Origin: Desulfovibrio aminophilus
GTDB taxonomy: Bacteria > Desulfobacterota > Desulfovibrionia > Desulfovibrionales > Desulfovibrionaceae
DNA: 64,000 nt
Assembly: GCF_023660105.1 (NCBI RefSeq)
Contig: NZ_JAMHGA010000012.1
Location: 310,001-374,000, forward strand
Direction of reading: 5' to 3'
Part shown: positions 55,610 through 64,000 of the stretch, piece after piece
Numbering within the stretch: the stretch's first letter is position 1
How the letters are laid out: each line of letters opens with the position of its first letter
Notes under the pieces: model-generated
Database searches by the model: none
The model's input: the letters and a program-made list of their open reading frames with translations, nothing else
What the model was told of the DNA's origin: nothing
Program-made: the position numbers and the translations under genes

Positions 55610-56956
55610 CTAGAGCAGGATCACCTGGGCCATGCCCAGGAGAAGCAGGAAGCCCATGGAGTCGGTGATGGTGGTCAGGAAGATGCTCGAGGCCTGGGCC
55701 GGATCGCGGCCCAGGGCGCGCAGCACCAGGGGGATGGAGGCCCCGGCCAGCGCTCCGATGAGCATATCCAGCCCGAGGGCCGCGGACATGATCATGGCCA
55801 GGAGCGGCATGCGCGTCGCCGCGAAGACCACGCCGAAGACCAGGGTGGCGATGAGCACGCCGTTGAGCAGGCCGATGCGGGCCTCGCGCAGCACGGCCAG
55901 CCAGGAGCGCTTGCGGTCGAACCGCTCCGTGGCCAGCTGGCGGATCATGATGGCCAGGGCCTGCTGGCCGGTGTTTCCGGCCTGGTTGGCCACGATGGGC
56001 ATGAGCACGGCCAGGATGGCCATCTGGGCGATGTTGCCCTCGAAGAGGTGCACCACCCAGGCCGAGACCGCCGAGTTGACCATGTTCAGCATGAGCCAGG
56101 GCAGGCGTTTGCGCACGGAATAGAGCCAGGGCGAATCCGCGGTCTCGTCCGGGCCCGCGCCGACCATGGCCTGCATGTCCTCGCTGGCCTCCTCGTGGAT
56201 GATGTCGATGACGTCGTCGACCGTGACCACGCCGAGCAGCCTGCGGCCGTAGTCCACCACGGGCAGGGCCAGGAAATTATAGTGCGAGATGAGCCGGGCG
56301 ACCTCCTCCTTGTCCTCGTTGTAGGTCACGAAGATGAGGTTCTGGCTCTTGATGAGTTCCCTAAGGCAGGTGCCGCGCCGGGCCACCAGCAGATCGCGCA
56401 GGGAGGTGACGCCCACCAGTTCCTTGTCTTCGTTGACGAGGTAGGCGTAGTATGGAATTTCCTTGTCCTCGACCTCGCCGCGCATCTTGGCGATGGCCTG
56501 ATCCACATTCAGATCCTGGTTCAGGACCACCACCTCGGTGTTCATGACGCCGCCGGCGGTGTCCGGATCGAAGGTCAGGAGCGTCCGAAGGCTGGCGCGA
56601 TCCTCGGCCGTGAGCTTGGAGAGCAGGGTCCGGCGCAGATCCTCGTCCAGATTGTTCAGGAGGTCCGTGGCGTCGTCCGGGGACATGTGCTCGATGATGC
56701 GGGCGGCCAAGCCGAGGCTCAGGCTGCGCACGAGCATCGCTTGGTCATGGCTGTCCATCTCAGCGATGGACTCGGCGGCGTCCTCCAGCGGCAACTGCTT
56801 GATGAAGGCCACCTGGTCCTCGATGTCCAGGGCCTCGATATGCTCGGCCGCGTCGGCCGGGTGGGCCAGTTCGAGCTGTTCGTCGTCCGACGGACGCTCG
56901 ACCTGTTCCTCCACCGGCGTCGCCTGCTCCAGAAGGGTGTCCCTTTCCTCGCTCAT
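55610..56956 (-). CDS. mgtE: MgtE magnesium transporter/channel
   Basis: A 448-residue Mg2+-gated channel. The cytosolic N-domain (about 20-135; DQAMLVRSLSLGLAARIIEH, MSPDDATDLLNNL) and paired CBS domains (about 135-265; LVGVTSLRDLLVARRG; LLGVVTVDDVIDIIHEEASE) sense Mg2+. Five C-terminal membrane segments include the conserved AVLMPIVANQAGNTGQQALA pore region. No strong ribosome binding site precedes the ATG at 56956. No magnesium-sensing leader is evident in the short divergent gap to nadC. Confidence 0.93.
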   Translation of the reverse strand: MSEERDTLLEQATPVEEQVERPSDDEQLELAHPADAAEHIEALDIEDQVAFIKQLPLEDAAESIAEMDSHDQAMLVRSLSLGLAARIIEHMSPDDATDLLNNLDEDLRRTLLSKLTAEDRASLRTLLTFDPDTAGGVMNTEVVVLNQDLNVDQAIAKMRGEVEDKEIPYYAYLVNEDKELVGVTSLRDLLVARRGTCLRELIKSQNLIFVTYNEDKEEVARLISHYNFLALPVVDYGRRLLGVVTVDDVIDIIHEEASEDMQAMVGAGPDETADSPWLYSVRKRLPWLMLNMVNSAVSAWVVHLFEGNIAQMAILAVLMPIVANQAGNTGQQALAIMIRQLATERFDRKRSWLAVLREARIGLLNGVLIATLVFGVVFAATRMPLLAMIMSAALGLDMLIGALAGASIPLVLRALGRDPAQASSIFLTTITDSMGFLLLLGMAQVILL

Positions 56957-57100
56957 AGCGGACGATCTCTAGCCTAATTCACTGGTCAGGTCAAAACTCC
57001 CGTGCCCCGGAACGTGTGAAAAAACCGTGACAATGGGCCTGGACTTGACGGGGGGGAGAGGGGTAGCTTACTGCCGAAACACCGCACAAACGGAACCCCG

Positions 57101-57967
57101 ATGGCCGACACACTCTTTGATCGCTTTTTTCAGAACGAGGCCCGCCTCTTCCTGCTCACCACCATCCGCGTGGCCCTCTCCGAGGACGGGCCGGACCTCA
57201 CCTCGGACGGCATCTTCGCCCCCGAGGACATGGCCCAGGCCCACATCGTGGCCAGGCAGTCCTGCGTGGCCGCCGGGCTGCCCATCGCCTCCCTGGTGCT
57301 GGACTTCTGCGGCGGCGGACACCAGGTCCTGCTCAACATGGACGAGGGCGAACGGGTCTCCGACGGCGCGGTCCTGGCCGTGATCCAGGCCCCAGCGGCC
57401 CGGCTGCTCAAGGCCGAACGGGTCATCCTCAACTTCATCTGCCACCTCTCGGGCATCGCCACCCTCACGGCCCGCTACGTGGACGCCCTGGCGGGCAGCC
57501 GCACCCGGCTCCTGGACACGCGCAAGACCCTGCCCGGACTGCGCTATCCGGAAAAATACGCCGTGCTGGCCGGGGGCGGCCTGAACCATCGCCGCAACCT
57601 CACCGAGATGCTCCTGGTCAAGAACAACCACATCGACCGCGCCGGAAGCATCACCGAGGCCGTGAAGCGCCTGCGCGCGGCCCACTCCCCCTGCCCGCCC
57701 CTGGAGGTGGAGTGCCGCACCCTGGACGAGGTGCGCGAGGCTGTGGCATGCTCCGTCGAAAGAATCATGTTCGACAACATGGGCCCGGACGGGATCGCGG
57801 CCGCCCTGCGGCTCGTTCCGAAGGGCATCGAAACCGAGGTCAGCGGCAACGTGACGCTGGAAACCGTGGCCGAGATCGGCCGTCTGGGACCGGATTTCGT
57901 GTCCGTGGGCCGGATCACCCATTCCGCTCCCGTGGCGGACATGAGCCTGCGCATAACCCCACTCTGA
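57101..57967 (+). CDS. nadC: Nicotinate-nucleotide pyrophosphorylase (quinolinate phosphoribosyltransferase)
   Basis: Converts quinolinate and PRPP to nicotinate mononucleotide, the third step of de novo NAD synthesis. The 288-residue protein has the expected length and motifs: ERVILNFICHLSGIATLTAR, LLDTRKTLPGLRYPEKYAV, GGGLNHRRNLTEMLLVKNNH, EVECRTLDEV, FDNMGPDG and EVSGNVTLETV. A TTGACG lies 50 bp upstream as a weak promoter element. It leads nadC-nadA-nadB, an order reversed from the common nadB-A-C. Confidence 0.95.
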   Translation: MADTLFDRFFQNEARLFLLTTIRVALSEDGPDLTSDGIFAPEDMAQAHIVARQSCVAAGLPIASLVLDFCGGGHQVLLNMDEGERVSDGAVLAVIQAPAARLLKAERVILNFICHLSGIATLTARYVDALAGSRTRLLDTRKTLPGLRYPEKYAVLAGGGLNHRRNLTEMLLVKNNHIDRAGSITEAVKRLRAAHSPCPPLEVECRTLDEVREAVACSVERIMFDNMGPDGIAAALRLVPKGIETEVSGNVTLETVAEIGRLGPDFVSVGRITHSAPVADMSLRITPL

Positions 57968-57970
57968 ACC

Positions 57971-59005
57971 ATGAACGACATCCATTCCCGCATTGAAGCC
58001 CTGCGCGCCGCGCTGGGCGGCCGCCTGGCCATCCTCGGCCACCACTACCAATCCGACGAGGTCGTGGCGCACACGGACTACCGGGGCGACTCCCTGGAAC
58101 TCTCCCGCCGGGTGCCGGAGCTCTCCGCCGGGCACATCGTCTTCTGCGGGGTCTTCTTCATGGCCGAGTCCGCCGCCGTGCTGGCGAGGGAAGGCCAGAA
58201 GGTCCACACCCCGGCCCCCGAGGCGGGCTGCACCATGTCCAACATGGCCCCCGCACCGCTGCTGGCGGCCGTGCTGGAGTCCCTCGGCCGCGCCGGCCGC
58301 CGCGTGACGCCCCTGACCTACGTGAACTCCTCGGCCGAGGTGAAGGCCGTCTGCGGCCGCTTCGGCGGCAGCGTCTGCACCTCGGCCAACGCCAAGACCA
58401 TGCTCGCCTGGGCCCTGGGCCAGGGCGAGGCCGTGCTCTTCCTGCCGGACAAGAACCTGGCCGCCAACACCGCCGACACCCTGGGCCTGTCCCGGGACGA
58501 GCGCCACGTCCTGGACATCCGCGCCCTGGGGAGCCGCCTGGACCTGGCGGCCGCGTCCAGGGCCCGGCTCCTCGTCTGGCCCGGCTGCTGCTCCATTCAT
58601 CACCGCTTCCGGGCCCGCCACGTGGCCGAGGCCCGCGCCGCGCATCCCGGCTGTCTGGTGGCCGTGCATCCCGAGTGCCCGGACGAAACCGTGCGCGCCG
58701 CCGACGCCGCCGGTTCCACCTCCTTCCTCATCGATTTCACGGCCAAGGCCCCGGCCGGGTCCACCCTGGTCATCGGCACCGAGGAAGCCCTGGTTCACCG
58801 CCTGGCCAAGCAATACGCGGGCGAAAAGACCGTTCTTCCGCTGAAGGACGTGCGCTGCGGCAACATGGCCAAGACCACGCCCGAGCGCCTGGCCGCCCTG
58901 CTGGAAACCCTGGACCGCGCCGAGCCGGTGCGCGTGGCTCCCGAAATCGCGGAGTCCGCGAACCTGGCCCTGCGGCGGATGCTCGACGCCTGCGCCCGGG
59001 CCTGA
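57971..59005 (+). CDS. nadA: Quinolinate synthase A
   Basis: [4Fe-4S] enzyme that condenses iminoaspartate with dihydroxyacetone phosphate to quinolinate. The 344-residue protein carries the three cluster cysteines in IVFCGVFFMAES, VWPGCCSIHHRF and DVRCGNMAKTTPE, and the substrate motifs HHYQSDEVVAHTDYRGDSLE and YVNSSAEVKA. There is no clear ribosome binding site, but the ATG lies 3 bp after the nadC stop, so coupling is likely. The product is passed to NadC. Confidence 0.95.
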   Translation: MNDIHSRIEALRAALGGRLAILGHHYQSDEVVAHTDYRGDSLELSRRVPELSAGHIVFCGVFFMAESAAVLAREGQKVHTPAPEAGCTMSNMAPAPLLAAVLESLGRAGRRVTPLTYVNSSAEVKAVCGRFGGSVCTSANAKTMLAWALGQGEAVLFLPDKNLAANTADTLGLSRDERHVLDIRALGSRLDLAAASRARLLVWPGCCSIHHRFRARHVAEARAAHPGCLVAVHPECPDETVRAADAAGSTSFLIDFTAKAPAGSTLVIGTEEALVHRLAKQYAGEKTVLPLKDVRCGNMAKTTPERLAALLETLDRAEPVRVAPEIAESANLALRRMLDACARA

Positions 59006-59019
59006 AGGAGCGCCCCGCC

Positions 59020-60609
59020 ATGAACAACCACGTGAAGACCGACGTTCTGGTCATCGGCTCCGGCATCGCCGGAGCCATCGCCGCCCTGACCCTGGCGGCC
59101 TCCGGCCGGGAAGTGACCCTGATCACGGCCGCCGACAACCTCTTCATCGGCAACACCCGGCTGGCCCAGGGCGGCATCGTCTTCCACGCCCTGCAGGACA
59201 ACCCCCGCAAGCTGGAACAGGACATCCTCACCGCGGGCTGGAACCAGAACCTGCTGCGGGCGGTGCGCTATCTTTGCAACAAGGGACCGCGCATCCTCCA
59301 GGAAACGCTCATCGACACCTACCACATCCCCTTCGCCCAAAAGAGCGCGGATTCCTGGTACCTGACCCGCGAGGGCGGCCACTCCCTGGCCCGCATCCTC
59401 TGCGCCGCCGACCACACCGGCCGGACCATCATGGAACGGCTGGTGGAGCACATCGAGAAGACCCCGAACATCCGCGTGCTCACCCAGCGCACGGCCATCG
59501 ACCTGCTCACCACGCACCACCACGCCCAGCACATGGACTTCAAGTTCAGCCTCCAGAACCAGTGCGTGGGGGCGTACGTGTTCAACGCCCAGATGGACAA
59601 GGTGGAGACCATCCTGGCCGACTTCACTGTCCTGGCCACGGGCGGCGTGGGGCAGGTCTACCTGCACACCACCAATTCCCGGGGCTCCATCGGCTCGGGC
59701 CTGAGCATGGCCTCCCGCGCCGGGGCCAAGATCATGAACGCCGAGTACATGCAGTTTCACCCCACGGCGCTTTACGAGGGCTCCAGCAGGGCCGACCGCC
59801 GCTTCCTCATCTCCGAGGCCGTGCGCGGCGAGGGCGCGCGCCTGGTGAACAGCGCGGGCGAGGCCTTCATGCCCCGCCACGACCAGCGCGCCGACCTGGC
59901 TCCCCGCGACATCGTGGCCCGGGCCATCATGGAGGAGCTGCTCCACTCCGGCGAGGACTGCGTGTATCTGGACGCGGCCAATTACGTGGACGCGGACCTC
60001 AGGGAGCGCTTCCCCACGATCTACGAGAAGTGCCTGGAAATCGGCGTGGACATGACCCGCGACCCCATCCCGGTGGTGCCCGTGGCCCACTATTTCTGCG
60101 GCGGCGTACTGGTGGACAACCGGGGCCGGACCACCCTGGAGCGGCTCTACGCCGCCGGGGAGTGCTCCTGCACCGGCCTGCACGGGGCCAACCGCCTGGC
60201 CAGCACCTCGCTGCTGGAAGGACTCGTCTGGGGCCACAGCGCGGCCCAGGACATCATCAAGCGCACGGGCACCCAGTCCCGACTCTCGCGCAAGCTCCAG
60301 TCCGCCATCCCGGACTGGGTCAGCCTGGGCGAGGTCAAGAACGACGACCCCGCGCTCATCGCCCAGGACTGGGCCACCATCCGCCACACCATGTGGAACT
60401 ACGTGGGCATCACCCGGACCACGGCGCGGCTCTCGCGGGCCTTCAGCGAGATGCGCAACCTGTCCAAGAACATCCAGGATTTCTACAAGCAGACCGTGAT
60501 CAGCAAGCCCATCATCGACCTCTTCCACGGCTGCCAGGCGGCCTACCTCATCACCCAGGCCGCGCTGCGCAACAAGAAGAGCCAGGGCTGCCACTACCGC
60601 GTGGACTAG
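59020..60609 (+). CDS. nadB: L-aspartate oxidase
   Basis: FAD enzyme that oxidises L-aspartate to iminoaspartate, the first step of NAD synthesis; in anaerobes fumarate is the electron acceptor. The 529-residue protein has the FAD motif VLVIGSGIAGAIAALTLA, GGIVFHA, the succinate dehydrogenase/fumarate reductase-like MQFHPTAL and EAVRGEGARL, the active-site VVPVAHYFCGGV and FAD-binding GECSCTGLHGANRLASTSLL. I chose the ATG at 59020 because AAGGAG lies 10 nt upstream; longer in-frame versions overlap nadA. A terminator hairpin follows. Confidence 0.95.
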   Translation: MNNHVKTDVLVIGSGIAGAIAALTLAASGREVTLITAADNLFIGNTRLAQGGIVFHALQDNPRKLEQDILTAGWNQNLLRAVRYLCNKGPRILQETLIDTYHIPFAQKSADSWYLTREGGHSLARILCAADHTGRTIMERLVEHIEKTPNIRVLTQRTAIDLLTTHHHAQHMDFKFSLQNQCVGAYVFNAQMDKVETILADFTVLATGGVGQVYLHTTNSRGSIGSGLSMASRAGAKIMNAEYMQFHPTALYEGSSRADRRFLISEAVRGEGARLVNSAGEAFMPRHDQRADLAPRDIVARAIMEELLHSGEDCVYLDAANYVDADLRERFPTIYEKCLEIGVDMTRDPIPVVPVAHYFCGGVLVDNRGRTTLERLYAAGECSCTGLHGANRLASTSLLEGLVWGHSAAQDIIKRTGTQSRLSRKLQSAIPDWVSLGEVKNDDPALIAQDWATIRHTMWNYVGITRTTARLSRAFSEMRNLSKNIQDFYKQTVISKPIIDLFHGCQAAYLITQAALRNKKSQGCHYRVD

Positions 60610-60640
60610 GCCCCGGGCGGGCGACGCAACCAGCCAACGC

Positions 60641-60673
60641 AAAAAGCCCGCCGCGCTCAAGGCGCGGCGGGCT
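60641..60673. terminator. Bidirectional terminator between nadB and rpsT
   Basis: A perfect 12-bp stem AGCCCGCCGCGC (60645-60656) / GCGCGGCGGGCT (60662-60673). On the minus strand it is followed by TTTTT, ending rpsT; on the plus strand it closes nadB with a weaker TCGTCTT tail. Confidence 0.85.
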
Positions 60674-60696
60674 CGTCTTCGCGAAGAAACGCGGAG

Positions 60697-60960
60697 CTAG
60701 GCCAGCTTGTTCAGGGCCTGCTGCAGGCGGGCGATCCGGCGGGCGGCGTTGCGCGCGTGGATCACCTTCTTGGAAGCGGCCTTGTCCAGGGTGGAGGAAG
60801 CCAAGTTCAGAGCGGTCTGGGCCTGTTCCTTGTCCTTGGACTCCAGGGCCTCGTGCACCTTCTTGACCACGTTCTTGATGCGGGTCTTCACGGCGCGGTT
60901 GCGGTCACGACGCTTCAGGCTCTGCCGGTGGCGCTTCAAAGCGGATTCATGATTGGCCAA
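60697..60960 (-). CDS. rpsT: 30S ribosomal protein S20
   Basis: An 87-residue, highly basic helical protein with the S20 hallmark start [39 protein letters not shown] and the C-terminal [18 protein letters not shown]. It binds 16S rRNA at the base of the small subunit. It has its own promoter candidate (TTGACA at 61046-61041, 17 bp, TAAGCA at 61023-61018) and terminator, downstream of glyS in the same direction. Confidence 0.96.
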   Translation of the reverse strand: MANHESALKRHRQSLKRRDRNRAVKTRIKNVVKKVHEALESKDKEQAQTALNLASSTLDKAASKKVIHARNAARRIARLQQALNKLA

Positions 60961-61017
60961 GGTCCTATCTCCTGATCGTTGCGAGTGTCATTCTTGGTGT
61001 GTTGAACCAAGAGAGAT

Positions 61018-61046
61018 TGCTTACAGGCCCGACAAAGCGATGTCAA
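61018..61046 (-). promoter_or_regulatory. Candidate rpsT promoter
   Basis: On the minus strand TTGACA (61046-61041), a 17-bp spacer and TAAGCA (61023-61018), about 60 bp upstream of the rpsT ATG and just past the glyS stop. Confidence 0.5.
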
Positions 61047-61053
61047 GTCATTT

Positions 61054-63138
61054 TCACACCTGCAGGGCGCCGAAATCGGCCAGCCGCCCCAGGCGGTCCA
61101 CCAGGGACTTAAGCAGGTTCAATCGATTTTCCCGCAGGGCCGCGTCCTCACACATGACCATCACGTTGTCGAAGAAGGCGTCCACGGCGGGCCGCAGGTC
61201 GCGCAGCAGCCCGAGCAGGCCGTGGAAGTCGCCGCGTTTCCAGAGCTCGCGGAAGCGGTCCTCGGTCTCGGACAGCTTGGCGGCCAGGGCCTTTTCCTCG
61301 GCGGCCTCGAAGCGCCCGGCCTCGAAGGCCCCGGACAGCTCCACTCCGGCCTCTCCGGCCTGCTTGCGGATGATGTTGGCCGCGCGCTTGAAGGTCAGCA
61401 CGGCCTGTCCGAAGTCGGCCTCGCGGCTGAAGGCGGTCAGGGCCTCCAGGCGTTCGCGCAGGGTCTTCACGTCGGTGAAGCCCGCGCCCAGGGCCGCGTC
61501 CACCACGCGGGTGTCGTGGCCCTGGCCGGTGAACAAGGCGCGCAGGCGCTGGCCGAAGAAGTCCAGGAGCTTCTCCCGGGCCTCGGCCGCGTCCAGCTTC
61601 CAGCTCACCGCGCCGTAGCCCTCCTGGGCCCAGACCACGAGCTGCTCCAGGTCCAGGCGCAGGCCGTGCTCCATGACGATGCGGCAGATGCCCAGGGCCG
61701 CGCGGCGCAGGGCATAGGGATCGTTGGCTCCGGTGGGGATCATGTTCAGGCCGAAGCAGCCCGCCAGGGTGTCGGCCTTCTCGGCCACGGCCAGCAGGGC
61801 GCCGCCCAGGGTGCCCGGCACAGGGGAATCCGGTCCGGCGGGCAGGTACTGCTCGGCCACGGCCCGGGCCACCAGCTCGGACTTGCCCTTGCGCGCGGCG
61901 TAGATGCCGCCCATGACGCCCTGCAGGGTGTCGAACTCGCCGACCATGCCGGAGACGAGGTCGGCCTTGGCCAGACGGCCGGCCTCGGCCAGCTCGGCGG
62001 GAGCGCCGCAGGCGGCGGCCAGCTGGGCGCAGAGGGACTCCAGGCGGCGGGACTTGTCGCCCATGCTGCCCAAGGGCCCCAGGAAGACCACGTTCTCCAA
62101 CGCGGCCAGCCAGGTGTCCAGGTCGGTCTCCAGGTCCGACTCCCAGAAGAAGCGGGCGTCCTCCAGGCGGGCCTTGAGCACCCGCTCCCAGCCCTTCTTC
62201 ACCAGGGCGCGGTCCGGCGGCTGGAGGTTCAGGGTGCAGAGGAAGTGCGGCAGGAGGTTCCCGTCCGGGCCCTCCACGCCGAAGCTCTTCTGATGGCTCT
62301 CCATGCTCGTGAGGAGCACCTCGCGGGGCAGCTCCAGGTACATGGGATGGAAGTCGCCCAGCAGCGGGCACGGATGCTCGGCCAGGTTGCAGACCTCCTC
62401 CAGCAGGGAGTCCTTCCAGATCACCCGGCCGCCGGCCTTGGCCGCGGCCGCGTCGCCCTGCTCGCGGATGATCGCCTTGCGGCGCTCGGAATCCAGGACC
62501 ACCCGGCCCTGCTCCTCCACGGTGCGGACGTAGTCGGCGGCCGAGGCCACCTCGAAGGGGCCGGGACCCATGATGCGGTGGCCCCAGGTGCGGCGGCCGG
62601 AGGCCAATCCGGCCAGTTCGAAGGGCGCCACCTCGGCGTCCAGCAGGGCCAGGAACCAGCGGATGGGACGGCCGAAATGGAAGTCCAGGGAGCCCCAGTG
62701 CATCTTCTTGGGGAAGGAGAGCTTCTTCACGGCCTCCGCGCAAAGGCCGGGCAGGATCTCACGGGTCGCGCCGCCGCCCACGGTCTTGCGCGCGGAGAGG
62801 TACTCGCCCTTGTCCGTGGTGGTCACGAAGAGCGCCTCAAGGCCCACGCCCTGGGTCTTGGCGAAGCCCTCACCCGCCTTGGTCAGCTTGCCCTCGGCGT
62901 CGTAGGCGATGCGCTTGGGCGGGCCGGTGACGACCTCCTCCTCGCGGCGCTGGGCCTCGGCCAGGTCGGCCACCCGGGCGGCGATGCGCCGGGTCGTGGC
63001 CCAGGCGGAGACGCCGCCGTGGTCCAGCCGGGCCTCGGCCAGGGCCTTGCCCAGGATCTCGCGCAGTTCCGCGGCCAGCTTGGGCACGAAACGGGCGGGC
63101 ATCTCCTCGCAACCGATCTCCAGGATGAATTCGGACAT
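61054..63138 (-). CDS. glyS: Glycyl-tRNA synthetase beta subunit
   Basis: Beta subunit of the bacterial alpha2beta2 glycyl-tRNA synthetase, providing tRNA binding and helper functions. The 694-residue protein has the family start MSEFILEIGCEEMPARFVPK and motifs GPPKRIAYDAEG, KKMHWGSLDFHFGRPIRWFL, LLTSMESHQKSFGVEG, GGIYAARKG, GANDPYALRRAALGICRIV and the HD-like/anticodon end FFDNVMVMCED. The start at 63138 lies 2 bp after the glyQ stop, so the subunits are translationally coupled. Longer in-frame versions overlap glyQ and are rejected. Confidence 0.95.
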   Translation of the reverse strand: MSEFILEIGCEEMPARFVPKLAAELREILGKALAEARLDHGGVSAWATTRRIAARVADLAEAQRREEEVVTGPPKRIAYDAEGKLTKAGEGFAKTQGVGLEALFVTTTDKGEYLSARKTVGGGATREILPGLCAEAVKKLSFPKKMHWGSLDFHFGRPIRWFLALLDAEVAPFELAGLASGRRTWGHRIMGPGPFEVASAADYVRTVEEQGRVVLDSERRKAIIREQGDAAAAKAGGRVIWKDSLLEEVCNLAEHPCPLLGDFHPMYLELPREVLLTSMESHQKSFGVEGPDGNLLPHFLCTLNLQPPDRALVKKGWERVLKARLEDARFFWESDLETDLDTWLAALENVVFLGPLGSMGDKSRRLESLCAQLAAACGAPAELAEAGRLAKADLVSGMVGEFDTLQGVMGGIYAARKGKSELVARAVAEQYLPAGPDSPVPGTLGGALLAVAEKADTLAGCFGLNMIPTGANDPYALRRAALGICRIVMEHGLRLDLEQLVVWAQEGYGAVSWKLDAAEAREKLLDFFGQRLRALFTGQGHDTRVVDAALGAGFTDVKTLRERLEALTAFSREADFGQAVLTFKRAANIIRKQAGEAGVELSGAFEAGRFEAAEEKALAAKLSETEDRFRELWKRGDFHGLLGLLRDLRPAVDAFFDNVMVMCEDAALRENRLNLLKSLVDRLGRLADFGALQV

Positions 63139-63140
63139 GG

Positions 63141-64000
63141 CTAGGCCCTCCCCTCGGCGTGGCGGAGCATGGGATGGCCCATCTCCTCGCGCTGGGCCGC
63201 GTAAAGCGCGGCGATGGCCGAGGCCAGGACGCGCACCCGGCCGATGTAGGCCGTGCGCTCGGTGATGGAGATGGCCCCCCGGGCGTCCAGCAGGTTGAAG
63301 GTGTGCGAGCACTTCAGGCAGTAGTCGTAGGCGGGCCAGGGCAGCTTCTCGGCGCAGAGCCGCTTGCTCTCGGCCTCATACATGTTGAACAGGGAGAGGA
63401 GCATCTTGGGATCGCTCTGCTCGAAGTTGTAGGTGGACTGCTCCACCTCGTTGCGGTGGTACACGTCGCCGTAGGTCACCTTGCCGTTCCAGGACAGGTC
63501 GTAGACCGACTCCTTCTCCTGGAGGTACATGGTCAGGCGCTCCAGGCCGTAGGATATCTCCACGCTCACGGGCGCGAGATCGATGCCGCCCACCTGCTGG
63601 AAGTAGGTGAACTGCGTCACCTCCATGCCGTTGAGCCAGACCTCCCAGCCCAGGCCCCAGGCACCCAGGGTCGGGGACTCCCAGTCGTCCTCCACGAAGC
63701 GGATGTCGTGCTTCGCGGCGTCGATGCCGAGCACGGACAGGCTCTTGAGGTAGATGTCCTGCACGTCCGCGGGCGAGGGCTTGAGGATGACCTGGAACTG
63801 GAAATAGTGCTGGAGCCGGTTGGGGTTCTCGCCGTAGCGGCCGTCGGTCGGCCGCCGGGAGGGCTCCACATAGGCCACGTTCCACGGCTCGGGCCCGATG
63901 ACCCGGAAAAAGGTGGAGGGATTGAAGGTGCCCGCCCCCACCTCGATGTCCATAGGCTGGGCCAGCACGCAGCCGCAGTCGGCCCAGAACTTCTGCAGGT
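63141..64000 (-). CDS. glyQ: Glycyl-tRNA synthetase alpha subunit (5' end cut by window edge)
   Basis: Catalytic class II subunit of the tetrameric glycyl-tRNA synthetase. The frame stays open to the window edge: the encoded sequence begins [20 protein letters not shown], which corresponds to about residue 10 of GlyQ, so only the first few codons are missing. Motifs include [53 protein letters not shown], and [12 protein letters not shown]. It is followed directly by glyS; rpsT lies beyond. Confidence 0.95.
   Translation of the reverse strand, partial: LQKFWADCGCVLAQPMDIEVGAGTFNPSTFFRVIGPEPWNVAYVEPSRRPTDGRYGENPNRLQHYFQFQVILKPSPADVQDIYLKSLSVLGIDAAKHDIRFVEDDWESPTLGAWGLGWEVWLNGMEVTQFTYFQQVGGIDLAPVSVEISYGLERLTMYLQEKESVYDLSWNGKVTYGDVYHRNEVEQSTYNFEQSDPKMLLSLFNMYEAESKRLCAEKLPWPAYDYCLKCSHTFNLLDARGAISITERTAYIGRVRVLASAIAALYAAQREEMGHPMLRHAEGRA

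Overview
The window looks like a chromosomal segment of a high-GC, anaerobic, Desulfovibrio-like member of the Desulfovibrionales (Desulfobacterota). This is an inference from family content. Supporting features are a pyruvate carboxylase with a biotin ligase and a PEP-synthase-like gene beside it, a two-gene SufC/SufB iron-sulfur system, a NIL-domain ferredoxin, a TSUP anion exporter grouped with a stress protein, and the blocks glyQ-glyS-rpsT and ileS-lspA-lgt. Coding density is high and intergenic gaps are short.

Layout. 1-6 kb: a truncated PEP-synthase-like gene, pyc and birA, all on the minus strand. 6-12 kb: cca, a lone receiver protein, a pair of unknown genes, a fused beta-alpha succinyl-CoA synthetase and a coupled glycosyltransferase. 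12.6-16.4 kb: a likely amino-acid catabolic cassette (YheO-like regulator, RidA, threonine-synthase/dehydratase-like PLP enzyme, cation symporter). 16.5-20.5 kb: a YdjM-like membrane protein, SufB/SufC, an Smr-domain protein and CheW.

20.6-27.4 kb: a 6.7 kb integrative element inserted in the 3' end of tRNA-Pro(GGG). It is bounded by 49-bp direct repeats and carries a tyrosine integrase, an AlpA-like protein, a winged-helix Rep-like protein followed by an iteron array, an ERCC4-type nuclease and several small unknown genes, all on the minus strand. No capsid, tail, packaging or conjugation gene is visible, so it resembles a phage satellite or a replicating integrative island more than a complete prophage.

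27.5-36.4 kb: a TetR-controlled DevBCA-like exporter, then a CdaR/GntP/glycerate-kinase cassette for sugar-acid (probably glycerate) use, and a SHOCT protein. 36.4-43.7 kb: the most unusual locus. A TSUP exporter, a universal-stress-like protein and two small proteins are transcribed away from an operon that encodes a Lon-type protease with a response-regulator receiver domain inserted ahead of its AAA+ module, a histidine kinase, and a sigma-54 response regulator whose receiver is a close relative of the one inside the protease. The shared intergenic region holds a sigma-54-like promoter and repeated TGTTGC-N5-CGAAC sites.

43.8-64 kb: a short ModE-like regulator, an acyl-CoA synthetase, a REC-PAS-GGDEF-EAL protein, ileS-lspA-lgt and envelope genes, NIL ferredoxin, PilZ, CheZ, MgtE, the NAD operon nadC-nadA-nadB, rpsT, glyS and a glyQ gene whose 5' end is cut by the window edge. 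No CRISPR array, rRNA or insertion sequence was seen.
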